From Roseateles subflavus (GTDB lineage: Bacteria; Pseudomonadota; Gammaproteobacteria; Burkholderiales; Burkholderiaceae_C): a stretch of 64,000 bases of DNA. The DNA lies in NCBI RefSeq assembly GCF_030285365.1, contig NZ_JASVDS010000007.1, forward strand, positions 1-64,000. Direction: 5' to 3'. Positions 48,349 through 56,622 of this stretch are shown here, in pieces. The notes under the pieces were generated by a model, which was not told where the DNA came from, ran no database searches, and worked only from the letters and a program-made list of their open reading frames with translations. The translations under genes were made by a program, and so were the position numbers. Every line of letters starts with the position of its first letter. The first letter of the stretch is position 1.

Positions 48349-48918
48349 TCAGAGGCTCAGGAAGTGCGTGCGGTAGTAGGCCAGCTCATCGATGGACTCA
48401 TGGATGTCCGCCAGCGCCGTGTGGGCCTGGGCCTTCTTGAAGCCCTCGATGATGCCGGGCTTCCAGCGGCGGGCCAGCTCCTTGAGCGTGGACACGTCCA
48501 GGTTGCGGTAGTGGAAGAAGTCCTCCAGCGTCGGCATGTAGTTCGCGAGGAAGCGGCGGTCCTGGCAGATGCTGTTGCCGCACATGGGCGACTTGCCGGC
48601 CGGCACGTACTGCTTCAGGAAGGCGATGGTCTGCGCGGCGGCCTCGTCCTCCGAGATGGTCGAGGCCTTGACGCGGTCGATCAGGCCGCTCTTGCCGTGG
48701 GTGCCCTTGTTCCAGGCGTCCATCTTGTCCAGCGTCTCGTCGGTCTGGTGGATGGCGAAGACCGGGCCCTCGACGCGCACGGTCAGGTGCGGGTCCGTGA
48801 CCACCACGGCCACCTCGATGATGCGGTCGCGGTCCGGGTAGAGGCCGGTCATCTCCAGGTCGATCCAGATCAGGTTCTGGTCGCTGATGGGCAGCAGGGG
48901 GGCAGTGGTGTCGCTCAT
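48349..48918 (-). CDS. orn: Oligoribonuclease
   Basis: Essential 3'-5' exoribonuclease that degrades 2-5-base RNA and pGpG. DEDDh motifs: [11 protein letters not shown] (Asp and Glu), DTIAE-like middle replaced by ...[36 protein letters not shown] and [17 protein letters not shown] (last Asp). At 189 residues from ATG 48918 the length is standard. Downstream of pabB-type genes on the same strand and divergent from the Ste24 operon. Confidence 0.96.
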   Translation of the reverse strand: MSDTTAPLLPISDQNLIWIDLEMTGLYPDRDRIIEVAVVVTDPHLTVRVEGPVFAIHQTDETLDKMDAWNKGTHGKSGLIDRVKASTISEDEAAAQTIAFLKQYVPAGKSPMCGNSICQDRRFLANYMPTLEDFFHYRNLDVSTLKELARRWKPGIIEGFKKAQAHTALADIHESIDELAYYRTHFLSL

Positions 48919-48987
48919 GGTGTCGTCATTCAATCGGATGGCGCCTCGGGGGCAGGCGGCGATTGTCGCAGCCCTACACTCGGGGCC

Positions 48988-50316
48988 ATGCAAACTGCCT
49001 CCCTGACCTCGGTGCTGCAAGCGTGGCTGCCCCCGCTGCCGGCCCCCGTGATGAGCGCCCTGCTGGCTGCGGCCCTGGCGCTGAGCCTGGTGCTCAAGCT
49101 GTGGCTGGCCAGCCGCCAGGTGCGCCATGTGCGGCAGCACCGGGGCGCCGTGCCCGCGCCCTTCGCAGCCAGCGTGCCGCTCGGCGCCCATCAGAAGGCG
49201 GCCGACTACACCGCGGCCAACACCGGCTTCGGCATGCTGAGCCTGGCCGTCTCCAGCGCCCTGCTCGTGGGCTGGACGCTGCTCGGCGGCCTCCATGGCC
49301 TGAACGAATGGGTGCTGGACCACACGCTGCAGCGCTTCGGCCCGCTGGGCTACCAGCTGTGCCTGCTGACCGTCTTCGCCCTCATCGGCGGGCTCCTGGA
49401 CCTGCCTCTGGAGCTGTACCACACCTTCCGCCTAGAGCAGCGCTTCGGCTTCAACCGCACCACGCTGCCGCTCTACGTGGCCGACCTGTTCAAGGGCCTG
49501 CTCGTGGGCGCCCTGATCGGCCTGCCCATCGCGGCGCTGATCCTGTGGCTCATGGGCACCGCCGGCCCGCTGTGGTGGCTGTGGGCCTGGGGCGCGTGGA
49601 TGGGCTTCAACCTGCTGATCATGGTGCTCTATCCCACCGTGATCGCCCCCCTGTTCAACAAGTTCGAGCCGCTGCAGGACGAGCTCCTGCGCGGACGCGT
49701 CGAGGCCCTGATGGCCCGCTGCGGCTTCGCGGCCAAGGGGCTTTTCGTGATGGACGGCAGCCGCCGCTCGGCCCACGGCAATGCCTACTTCACCGGCATC
49801 GGCGCGGCCAAGCGGGTCGTCTTCTTCGACACCCTCCTGCAGCGCCTGCACCCGGGGGAGGTCGAGGCCGTGCTCGCGCATGAGCTGGGGCATTTCAAGC
49901 ACCGCCATGTGCTCAAGCGCATGGTCAGCCTCTTCGCGCTGAGCCTGCTCGGCTTCGCGCTGCTGGGCTGGCTCTCGACGCAGGTCGGCTTCTACGTGGG
50001 CCTGGGCGTGCAGCCCAACATGGCGGCGCCGAACGACGCGCTCGCCCTGCTGCTCTTCATGCTCGTGCTGCCCGTGTTCAGCTTCTTCCTCACGCCGATC
50101 GCCGCCCAGCGCTCGCGCCGGGACGAGTTCCAGGCCGATGCCTACGCCTGCGCGCAGTCCAGCGGCCAGGACCTCGCCAACGCCCTGCTCAAGCTCCACG
50201 AGGACAATGCGGGCACCCTGACCCCGGATCCGGTCTATGCCGGCTTCTACTACTCGCACCCGCCGGCCAGCGAACGTCTGGCCGCCATTGAACGCCTCAG
50301 CCCCCGCCCTGCATGA
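48988..50316 (+). CDS. Ste24-type M48 membrane zinc metalloprotease
   Basis: A multi-helix inner-membrane endopeptidase of the Ste24/CAAX-protease family, 442 residues. About seven hydrophobic helices, and [17 protein letters not shown] with HELGH near residue 295 supplying zinc histidines and catalytic Glu, and [10 protein letters not shown] near 377 supplying the third ligand. Its N-terminus lacks a cleavable signal. TACACT at 48975-48980 lies 7 bases before the ATG, consistent with a leaderless transcript, though no -35 is visible. It overlaps the phhB start (ATGA). Confidence 0.92.
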   Translation: MQTASLTSVLQAWLPPLPAPVMSALLAAALALSLVLKLWLASRQVRHVRQHRGAVPAPFAASVPLGAHQKAADYTAANTGFGMLSLAVSSALLVGWTLLGGLHGLNEWVLDHTLQRFGPLGYQLCLLTVFALIGGLLDLPLELYHTFRLEQRFGFNRTTLPLYVADLFKGLLVGALIGLPIAALILWLMGTAGPLWWLWAWGAWMGFNLLIMVLYPTVIAPLFNKFEPLQDELLRGRVEALMARCGFAAKGLFVMDGSRRSAHGNAYFTGIGAAKRVVFFDTLLQRLHPGEVEAVLAHELGHFKHRHVLKRMVSLFALSLLGFALLGWLSTQVGFYVGLGVQPNMAAPNDALALLLFMLVLPVFSFFLTPIAAQRSRRDEFQADAYACAQSSGQDLANALLKLHEDNAGTLTPDPVYAGFYYSHPPASERLAAIERLSPRPA

Positions 50317-50642
50317 ATCTCCTCCTTGCCCAATGCGTGCCCCAGACCGCCGCCCTGCCCGAGTCCGAACTCGGTGACTGGCTCGCCCAGGTCCCTGGCT
50401 GGCTGCCCGACGCCACGCACAAGGCCATCGCCCGCCGCTTCACCTTCGACAACTACTACCAGGTGATGGCCTTCGCCAACGCCGTGGCCGAGATCGCCCA
50501 TGCGCAGGACCACCACCCGGACATGGTGCTGAGCTTCAACGTGGCCACGGTGAGCTACTGCACGCACTCGGTGCAGGCCCTGAGCGTCAACGACTTCATC
50601 TGCGCCGCCCAGATCAACGCGCTGCCCGAGGCCCAGCCGTGA
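50313..50642 (+). CDS. phhB: 4a-hydroxytetrahydrobiopterin dehydratase
   Basis: Dehydrates 4a-hydroxy-tetrahydropterin, recycling cofactor for aromatic amino acid hydroxylation. 109 residues, with RRFTFDNYYQVMAFANAVAE, and the signature AHAQDHHPDMVLSFNVATV containing the catalytic histidines, ending LSVNDFICAAQIN. Start overlaps the Ste24 stop, and the stop overlaps the rsgA GTG, so all three are translationally linked. PhhA is not in the window, so its role may be general pterin recycling. Confidence 0.93.
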   Translation: MNLLLAQCVPQTAALPESELGDWLAQVPGWLPDATHKAIARRFTFDNYYQVMAFANAVAEIAHAQDHHPDMVLSFNVATVSYCTHSVQALSVNDFICAAQINALPEAQP

Positions 50643-51592
50643 GCGCTCCGCGCTTCAAGGGCCGCCCGGGCGCGAACAGCCGCGCCAGCCAGGCCGGCGG
50701 GCTGGATCTCGGCCTGGTCGTGCGGGGCCACGGGCGCCACTACATCGTCGAGGACAGCGAGGGCCGGCGGCGCGTCTGCCACCCTCGCGGCAAGAAGAGC
50801 GACTGCGTGGTCGGCGACCAGGTCCGTTGGGCGGAAGCGAGCAGCGACGAGGGCGTGATCGAGGCCGTGGAGCCCCGCCGCAACCTGCTCTTCCGCCAGG
50901 ACGAGTGGAAGACCAAGAGCTTCGCTGCCAACCTGGACCAGCTGCTGGTGCTGGTGGCGGTCGAGCCCGTCTTCTCGGAGTCGCAGCTGGCGCGCGCCCT
51001 GATCGCCGCCGAGAGCGCCGGCATCAGCGCGCGGGTGGCGCTCAACAAGACCGACCTCCCCGGTGTCGCCGCCCAGCGCGAGCGCCTGCGGCCCTACCGG
51101 GACATGGGACTGACGGTCATGGAGCTGGCGCTGCGCGAGGACCCGACGGCCTCCGCCGCCGCACTCGTGCCATGGCTGCAGGGCAAGCGCACGTTCGTGC
51201 TGGGCCCCAGCGGCACCGGCAAGAGCACGCTGATCAACCTCCTGATCCCCGATGCCCAGGCCCAGGTGGGGGACATCTCCCAGGCCCTCAACTCCGGCCG
51301 CCACACCACCACCACGACGCAGTGGTACTGGATGGACGCCGAACGCGGAACCGCGCTGATCGACTCGCCGGGTTTCCAGGAGTTCGGCCTGCGCCAGATC
51401 GAGCCCGCCCAGCTGCCGCAGCTGATGCCAGACCTGCGCCAGCACGCCGGCGGGTGCCGCTTCTACAACTGCACGCATCTGCACGAGCCGGGATGCGGCG
51501 TGCGGGCGGCGCTGGAGGCCGGGCAGATCGCGGCCTCGCGCTATCGCATCTACGGCGAGATTTTCGAGGAGCTCAGCAGCAAGCGCTGGTGA
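50639..51592 (+). CDS. rsgA: Ribosome small subunit-dependent GTPase A
   Basis: GTPase assisting late 30S subunit maturation. The circularly permuted G domain shows G4 ALNKTDLPG before G1 GPSGTGKSTLIN and G3 DSPGFQEF. An N-terminal OB fold (residues about 15-90) and a C-terminal zinc finger (CRFYNCTHLHEPGC) complete the 317-residue protein. Start is GTG overlapping the phhB stop (GTGA). Complete and normal for the family. Confidence 0.97.
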   Translation: MSAPRFKGRPGANSRASQAGGLDLGLVVRGHGRHYIVEDSEGRRRVCHPRGKKSDCVVGDQVRWAEASSDEGVIEAVEPRRNLLFRQDEWKTKSFAANLDQLLVLVAVEPVFSESQLARALIAAESAGISARVALNKTDLPGVAAQRERLRPYRDMGLTVMELALREDPTASAAALVPWLQGKRTFVLGPSGTGKSTLINLLIPDAQAQVGDISQALNSGRHTTTTTQWYWMDAERGTALIDSPGFQEFGLRQIEPAQLPQLMPDLRQHAGGCRFYNCTHLHEPGCGVRAALEAGQIAASRYRIYGEIFEELSSKRW

Positions 51593-51710
51593 GGCCTGCG
51601 CAGCCGGCCATGCGGGCTCCGGGCCAGGCAGCCGCGGGGCCTTGCCGTGCCGCCCCATCGCGATCCAGCCTGGGGCGGGCAGACCGCCGGGCGGCCGCCG
51701 GTCCGAGCGC

Positions 51711-52049
51711 TTACGGTGCCTGAGGCGGCAGTGCCGGGCGGCCGGGCGCAGCGTTTGCGTCGCCACCCACGTCGCCGCCCACTTCGCGGGCCTCGACATC
51801 CACGACATCCGCCGGATCCACTCGCCGTCCGCCGGGTCCGGCGGCCCCCGCAAAGCCCTGTCCTGCGCGGAAGGCGCGCGCACGGGCAAAGCCGGAGAGG
51901 TCCACCACCGGCTTGCGGCCGCGGATGAGGCTCCACAGGCTCAGGCCCAGCAGGGTTGCCAGCGCCAGCGCCATCAGGCCCAGCACCAGGACGGCCGTGG
52001 CCACGGCCAGGACCAGACGCAGCACCAGGGAAATCAGAGCAGAGAACAA
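51711..52049 (-). CDS. Small membrane-anchored protein with acidic tail
   Basis: I cannot name this 112-residue protein. A TTG start at 52049 is supported by AAAGGAA five bases upstream. Residues about 3-45 are hydrophobic (LISLVLRLVLAVATAVLVLG, then LMALALATLLGLSLWSL), probably two helices. The tail is basic then acidic: GRKPVVDLSGFARARAFR, then RRVDPADVVDVEAREVGGDV and a proline-rich end. Short Burkholderiales proteins with a DVVDVEARE segment are known to me as conserved hypotheticals; no function is known. It starts 35 bases after the SDR stop and may be coexpressed. Confidence 0.72.
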   Translation of the reverse strand: MFSALISLVLRLVLAVATAVLVLGLMALALATLLGLSLWSLIRGRKPVVDLSGFARARAFRAGQGFAGAAGPGGRRVDPADVVDVEAREVGGDVGGDANAAPGRPALPPQAP

Positions 52050-52084
52050 GCCGGTTCCTTTCAAGAAAAGACGACGCCGAGGCG

Positions 52085-52873
52085 TCAGCCGCGCCCAATG
52101 TAAGGCATGCGGTTGGCCATGAGGGTCATGAAGGGCACGTTGACCGACAGCGGCAGCTGCGCGAGCTGCACGATGGCGTCCGCCACATGCTGCACGTCCA
52201 TGGTGGCCTCGACGGCGATGCTGCCGTTGGCCTGGCGCACGCCCTGCTGCATGGGCACGGCCATCTCGGTGGCAGCATTGCCGATGTCGATCTGGCCGAC
52301 GGCGATGTCGTGCTCGCGCCCATCCAGGCTCAGCGCCTTGGTCAGGCCGGTGATGGCGTGCTTGGTGGCGGTGTAGGGCGCCGAGTTCGGGCGCGGCACG
52401 TGGGCGGCGATCGAACCGTTGTTGAGGATGCGACCGCCCCGGGGCCGCTGGCGCTTCATCAAGCCGAAGGCGGCCTGCGCGCACAGGAAGCTGCCGGTGA
52501 GGTTGACGTCCACCACGGCCTGCCATTGCTCGACCGACAGCTCGTCCACCGGCACCGCCGGCGCACTCAGGCCGGCGTTGTTGAACAGCAGGTCAAGGCG
52601 GCCGAAGCGGGCCTCGATGGCAACGAACAGGCCCTTCACCGCCGATGCATCGCCCACGTCGCAGGGCTGCACCCAGCAGCGTTCCGGGGCGATGCAGGCC
52701 GCCTGCGTCTGGGCCAGCGGCTCGGCGCGGCGCCCTGCCAGCACCACCTGCCATCCGGCCCGGACCAACGCCAGCGCGGCGGCGCGGCCGATACCGCTGC
52801 CGGCCCCGGTGACCAGCGCGATGCGGTCGGACAGATCAGGTGCTGAGGTCAAGGCGGCGGGGGACGGTGTCAT
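52085..52873 (-). CDS. Short-chain dehydrogenase/reductase
   Basis: A 262-residue NAD(P)-dependent oxidoreductase. The Rossmann cofactor motif is [16 protein letters not shown] (Gly-x3-Gly-x-Gly), then [17 protein letters not shown] (NNAG), the catalytic Ser in LNNGSIAAH, and YTATKHA with the Tyr-x3-Lys pair. Substrate unknown; an arginine-rich loop ([14 protein letters not shown]) after strand 2 suggests NADPH preference. Start ATG at 52873 gives a 17-residue N-terminal extension relative to the fold. Precedes the small membrane gene. Confidence 0.88.
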   Translation of the reverse strand: MTPSPAALTSAPDLSDRIALVTGAGSGIGRAAALALVRAGWQVVLAGRRAEPLAQTQAACIAPERCWVQPCDVGDASAVKGLFVAIEARFGRLDLLFNNAGLSAPAVPVDELSVEQWQAVVDVNLTGSFLCAQAAFGLMKRQRPRGGRILNNGSIAAHVPRPNSAPYTATKHAITGLTKALSLDGREHDIAVGQIDIGNAATEMAVPMQQGVRQANGSIAVEATMDVQHVADAIVQLAQLPLSVNVPFMTLMANRMPYIGRG

Positions 52874-52935
52874 GGCAGGCAGGCGCTGGGGCTGCCCGGA
52901 GCGGCAGCCGACGCGGCATCATAGTCAGCCCCGCC

Positions 52936-53229
52936 TCAGGGCGTCTGCCAGGGGGATTCGGACGCGGCACCGGCGAGCTGGACCTCCGCAGCCCGGGCGC
53001 GGTGCCCCGAAACCACCACCGGCGGCAGCTGCTCGATGCGGGCGCGCTGGCCGTGGACCTCGACGCGCGGCAGGGTTTCGATCTGCGGGGCCGTGCGGGT
53101 GGGCAGGGCCGCTTGCGTGGGCAGCGCCATCACGGCGCCGATCGTCAGCCCCAGCACCAGGCCGCTGCCCAGCGCCAGGCGGCGAAGGGGGGCATAGCGG
53201 TCATAGCAGGGAATAGTCACGGGCTTCAT
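52936..53229 (-). CDS. Small exported protein with duplicated (V)VSGHRA-like motif
   Basis: Unrecognised 97-residue protein. GAGGAGG is placed just before the ATG at 53229. A short cytosolic start (MKPVTIPCYDRYAPLRRLA) is followed by a hydrophobic segment (LGSGLVLGLTIGAVMAL) that may be a signal anchor, then two related segments, LPRVEVHGQRARIEQ and LPPVVVSGHRARAAE, resembling the start of TonB-receptor plug sequences (VVVTG). The role is unknown. Lies between the SDR and phosphofructokinase genes. Confidence 0.65.
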   Translation of the reverse strand: MKPVTIPCYDRYAPLRRLALGSGLVLGLTIGAVMALPTQAALPTRTAPQIETLPRVEVHGQRARIEQLPPVVVSGHRARAAEVQLAGAASESPWQTP

Positions 53230-53368
53230 GGGAACCTCCTCGGGGCAACAGGCATCGCGCAGCGGCGGGATGACATGCACTGTGCCAAGCCGGGGACGGG
53301 CCACCAAGCCGGACGGGACGGACGGCCGATCGACCGCGACGAACTGCAGCGCGGCCGGATGAACGGGT

Positions 53369-54433
53369 TTACCCTAGGAAGATGCCCAGCGCCCGCGCCA
53401 CCTGGAGGCGCTCGTGGTCCAGGGGCACGAAGCGGGTCTGCCCCGCGACCTCGGCCAGGCCGACGTCCACGCAGCGGTCGCCCTGCAGCGCGACCATCCG
53501 GCCGAACTGCCCGCGCATCACCAGCCCTGCCGCGGCCACGCCGAATCGCGTCGCCAGGACACGGTCGAAGGCCGTGGGCGATCCACCGCGCTGCAGATGC
53601 CCGAGCAGCGTGCAGCGGACCTCGACCTGGCTGCCCAGGTGCGCCTCCAGGTCCGCCGTGAGCCGGTGACCGATGCCGCCCAGGCGCAAGGGGTCCGGGC
53701 TGTCGTCGAGCTGCCGCTGGATGACCCACTCGCCGCCGACGGCCTTGGCGCCTTCCGCCACGCACAGCAGGGCGAAGCCCTGCTCCTGGGCCCGCTGCCG
53801 GGCAAAGGCGGCCAGCTGCTCGATCTGGTAGCCCTGCTCGGGCATCAGGATGGCATCGGCGCCGCCCGCCAGCCCGCCCTCCAGCGCGATCCAGCCGGCA
53901 TAGCGCCCCATCGTCTCGACGATCATCACGCGGCCGTGGCTGCGCGCCGTCGTCTGCAGGCGCCCCAGCGCGTCGCTCACGACGGTCGCCGCGGAGTCGA
54001 AGCCGAAGCTGCGTTCATTGAGCATGAGGTCGTTGTCGATGGTCTTGGGCACGCCCACCACCGGCACGCCGAGGCGCGCGAAGCGCTCGGCGATGGTCAT
54101 GGTGCCGTCGCCGCCGATGACGACCAGCGCGTCGATGTTGTGGCGGCCCAGGAAGTCCAGCGCCTGCCCCGAACAGTCGGTGCCGCCCGCCCCGAAGAAG
54201 TGGAAGGGATCGGCCCGGTTGTGCGTGCCGAGGATGGTGCCGCCCTCCGCGATGAGGCCGCGCACGGCCGAGGCCTCCAGCGGCCGGCAGCGGCCGTCCA
54301 GCAGCCCCAGAAAGCCGCGCTCGATGCCCGTGACCGTGGCGCCGCAGCGCTCGACCAGGGCGAGCGTCACCGCCCGGATCACGGCATTGAGCCCCGGGCA
54401 GTCGCCGCCACCTGTCAGAATCCCGATATGCAT
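53369..54433 (-). CDS. 6-phosphofructokinase, group III-like ATP type
   Basis: Phosphorylates fructose 6-phosphate in glycolysis. The N-terminus has GILTGGGDCPGLNAVIRAV, the substrate loop VVIGGDGTMTIAERFARLG, and GVPKTIDNDLMLNERSFGFD. At the positions that discriminate donors (E. coli 104 and 124), this protein has Gly in GGDGT and Lys in PKTIDND, the combination I recall for group III ATP-dependent enzymes; PPi-dependent ones carry Asp at the first site. From ATG 54433 it has 354 residues. Donor specificity is an inference. Confidence 0.9.
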   Translation of the reverse strand: MHIGILTGGGDCPGLNAVIRAVTLALVERCGATVTGIERGFLGLLDGRCRPLEASAVRGLIAEGGTILGTHNRADPFHFFGAGGTDCSGQALDFLGRHNIDALVVIGGDGTMTIAERFARLGVPVVGVPKTIDNDLMLNERSFGFDSAATVVSDALGRLQTTARSHGRVMIVETMGRYAGWIALEGGLAGGADAILMPEQGYQIEQLAAFARQRAQEQGFALLCVAEGAKAVGGEWVIQRQLDDSPDPLRLGGIGHRLTADLEAHLGSQVEVRCTLLGHLQRGGSPTAFDRVLATRFGVAAAGLVMRGQFGRMVALQGDRCVDVGLAEVAGQTRFVPLDHERLQVARALGIFLG

Positions 54434-54524
54434 GGATGAAACCTCGCTGCCCGGATGCTGCCACGGCAGCCTCCGGCTCCGCCATGCCATCGTTGCAAGG
54501 CATCACCGTTGTCCCCGATTTCCG

Positions 54525-54537
54525 GGGGTCAGGTCTT
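54525..54537 (+). repeat. Copy 6 of 13-base motif GGGGTCAGGTCTT (exact)
   Basis: Exact copy in the gap upstream of the divergent phosphofructokinase and receiver genes. Confidence 0.5.
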
Positions 54538-54601
54538 GTCCTTGGTCAAGACGCCGCCCCCGTGGGGCGACAATCCCCTACCCGCCACCCTGCCCGCCCC
54601 G

Positions 54602-55018
54602 ATGATGTCCGCTCCCGGCTCGAGCCCCGCCCCTGAAGACACGGCCCTGCCGCGCCTGCTCTATGTCGAGGACAACGCCATCAACATGCTGATCGTCGAG
54701 GAGCTGGTGCACAAGCGCGGCGGCATCGCCCTCAGCGGCGCGGAAACGGTGGCCGAGGGCCTGCGGATGGCGGCCGCGCTGCAGCCCCGGCTGATCCTCG
54801 TGGACATGCAGCTGCCCGATGGCGACGGTCACGAGCTGCTGCAGGCCCTGCGCGCCGATCCCGCCACGGCCCACATCCCCTGCGTCGCCCTGTCGGCCAA
54901 TGCCATGCCGGAAGACGTGCGGCGGGCGAACGAGGCCGGCTTCGCCGACTACTGGACCAAGCCCATCGACTTCAAGGTCTTCCTGGCGGGGCTGGACGCC
55001 TACTACGGCGCGGCCTGA
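54602..55018 (+). CDS. Stand-alone response-regulator receiver protein
   Basis: A 138-residue single receiver domain with no output domain (CheY/DivK-like). Acidic pocket YVEDNAINMLIVEELVHK, phosphoacceptor Asp in LVDMQLPDGDGHELLQAL, switch Ser in CVALSANAMPEDV, and lysine in YWTKPIDFKVF. The N-terminal 17 residues are low complexity. The cognate kinase is unknown; a hybrid kinase could use it. Start ATG at 54602 or 54605. Confidence 0.88.
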   Translation: MMSAPGSSPAPEDTALPRLLYVEDNAINMLIVEELVHKRGGIALSGAETVAEGLRMAAALQPRLILVDMQLPDGDGHELLQALRADPATAHIPCVALSANAMPEDVRRANEAGFADYWTKPIDFKVFLAGLDAYYGAA

Positions 55019-55053
55019 CACCTCCGGCCCGGGCCTCGACCCGCAACGCCATG

Positions 55054-55086
55054 AAAAAGGCGCTGCACCCTCGCGGGCCAGCGCCT
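55054..55086 (-). terminator. Terminator of the coiled-coil periplasmic gene
   Basis: AGGCGCT (55058-55064) pairs with AGCGCCT (55080-55086) around a 15-base loop; T run on the minus strand. Confidence 0.72.
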
Positions 55087-55138
55087 GATCGTCGGCATCG
55101 AGCGTCGCGGACCCCGCCCGGGGCCCGCAGCGCGTGGC

Positions 55139-55807
55139 TTACTTGCCGGCAGCGGCCGCCTGTTCCTTCTTGATGGCGATCTCGTCGGCCTCGTCGTAGG
55201 GCTTGTTGCCGCAGGCCTTCTTCCAGTTGTCGACGGCGTCCAGGTGATCCAGGCTGCGGCTCTCCAGGTCCTTGCCGCTCTTGTTGAACTTCTCGATGGA
55301 CTCGTCGAATGCGCGGGCGCGGGCGATGTACTCGTCCTTGCGCTTGTTGTGCGTCTCGATCTTGGCGTCGTTGGCCTTGGCGCGCTCGTTGTAGGCGTCG
55401 ATGGCCGCCTTCTGCTCGCTGCGGCTCATGTCGGGCAGCTTGGTCTTGAGGTCTTCGTTGGACTTGATCAGCTCGGCCTGCTCGGCCTTGATGGCGACGG
55501 CATTGGCGTCGATGGCCTCGCCTTCCTTGGTCAGCGTCTCCTTGTCGGCCATGAGGCGCTCGCGGGCCTGCTTGTACTCGGCCTCGGCGGCCAGGACGCC
55601 CTTGGCCTCGGCGTCGTTGTCGGCCTGCTGCTTGAAGCAGGCGCGCAGCTCGTCGCGCGTCATCAGCTTCTGCTTGGGCTTCTCCACCACGGGGCGGCTG
55701 ACCTTGTTGTTCTTGGGGTCGACCTTGGCGTTGGGGTTCACGGTCTGGGCGGAAGCCAGGGCCGGCAGGAGGGCGGCCAGGCAGACGGAGAGGAGGATTC
55801 GTTTCAT
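55139..55807 (-). CDS. Exported coiled-coil protein of unknown function
   Basis: A 222-residue protein not assigned to a family. Signal peptide: MKRILLSVCLAALLPALASA. The mature part is mostly charged and helical, rich in Lys, Ala, Glu and Asp (for example EAEYKQARERLMADKETLTK and DAYNERAKANDAKIETHNK), predicted coiled coil. Two cysteines (ELRACFKQQ and WKKACGNKP) lie near the ends and may pair. Likely periplasmic. Followed by a terminator. Start ATG at 55807. Confidence 0.78.
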   Translation of the reverse strand: MKRILLSVCLAALLPALASAQTVNPNAKVDPKNNKVSRPVVEKPKQKLMTRDELRACFKQQADNDAEAKGVLAAEAEYKQARERLMADKETLTKEGEAIDANAVAIKAEQAELIKSNEDLKTKLPDMSRSEQKAAIDAYNERAKANDAKIETHNKRKDEYIARARAFDESIEKFNKSGKDLESRSLDHLDAVDNWKKACGNKPYDEADEIAIKKEQAAAAGK

Positions 55808-56001
55808 GACGGTGCGGGGCTGGTGCTGCGGCACAGCGGTTGGCACGCCGGATGGCGCAAAGCCGGAATGATGCCACGAGCGGGTCCGCCGGCCGGGCGG
55901 GGATAATCCGCCCCTTCGTCCTGGCGCAGCCCGAGAACCTGCGCCGACTCCTCCCACGCAGGCACGGCGCTCCGCCGCGGCCCAGGTACAAAGACACGCT
56001 C

Positions 56002-56562
56002 ATGGCACTCAAGGCAACGATCTACAAGGCCCTGCTGAACATCGCCGACATGGACCGCCATGTCTACGGCGAGCACAACCTCACCATCGCCAAGCATCCC
56101 AGCGAGACGGACGAGCGCATGATGATGCGCGTGCTGGCCTACGCACTGAACGTGCCCGCCGACGACCTGCGCGGGCGCCTCGAGTTCACCAGGGGGCTGT
56201 CGGAGGTTGACGATCCGGACCTGTGGCAGCTCGACCTCACCGGCGAGGTGGTCCACTGGATCGACCTCGGCCAGCCCGACGAGCGCCGCCTGATGAAGGC
56301 CCACGGCCGCGCCGGACGCGTCAGTCTCTACTGCTACGCCGCGAGCACCCCCGTCTGGTGGGCGGGCATCGAGAGCAAGCTCACGCGGGCGCCCAAGCTG
56401 GCCGTCTGGCAGATCGCGCCGGAAGAGTCGCAGGCCCTGGCCGCCTTCGCCGAGCGCAGCATGCAGCTGCAGGTCAGCATCCAGGACGGGCACGTGTACC
56501 TGTCCACGGCCTCGCGTCAATTGGAGATTCACCCCCGTGCCCTTAAGCACGCCGAGGCCTGA
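56002..56562 (+). CDS. YaeQ-family protein
   Basis: A 186-residue protein of the YaeQ family, a cytosolic PD-(D/E)XK-like fold of unknown activity. Family sequence: MALKATIYKALLNIADMDRH, SETDERMMMRVLAYALNV, and LWQLDLTGEVVHWIDLGQPD, plus a C-terminal LQVSIQDGHVYLS. GATAAT at 55903-55908 may be a -10 for it. YaeQ was once linked to haemolysin expression; this is weak evidence. Confidence 0.9.
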   Translation: MALKATIYKALLNIADMDRHVYGEHNLTIAKHPSETDERMMMRVLAYALNVPADDLRGRLEFTRGLSEVDDPDLWQLDLTGEVVHWIDLGQPDERRLMKAHGRAGRVSLYCYAASTPVWWAGIESKLTRAPKLAVWQIAPEESQALAAFAERSMQLQVSIQDGHVYLSTASRQLEIHPRALKHAEA

Positions 56563-56622
56563 CCGCTAGACTCCGGCCCGGCTGCCAGGAGGGCGGCCCA
56601 TGCCAACAATGCCGGAGAAGCG

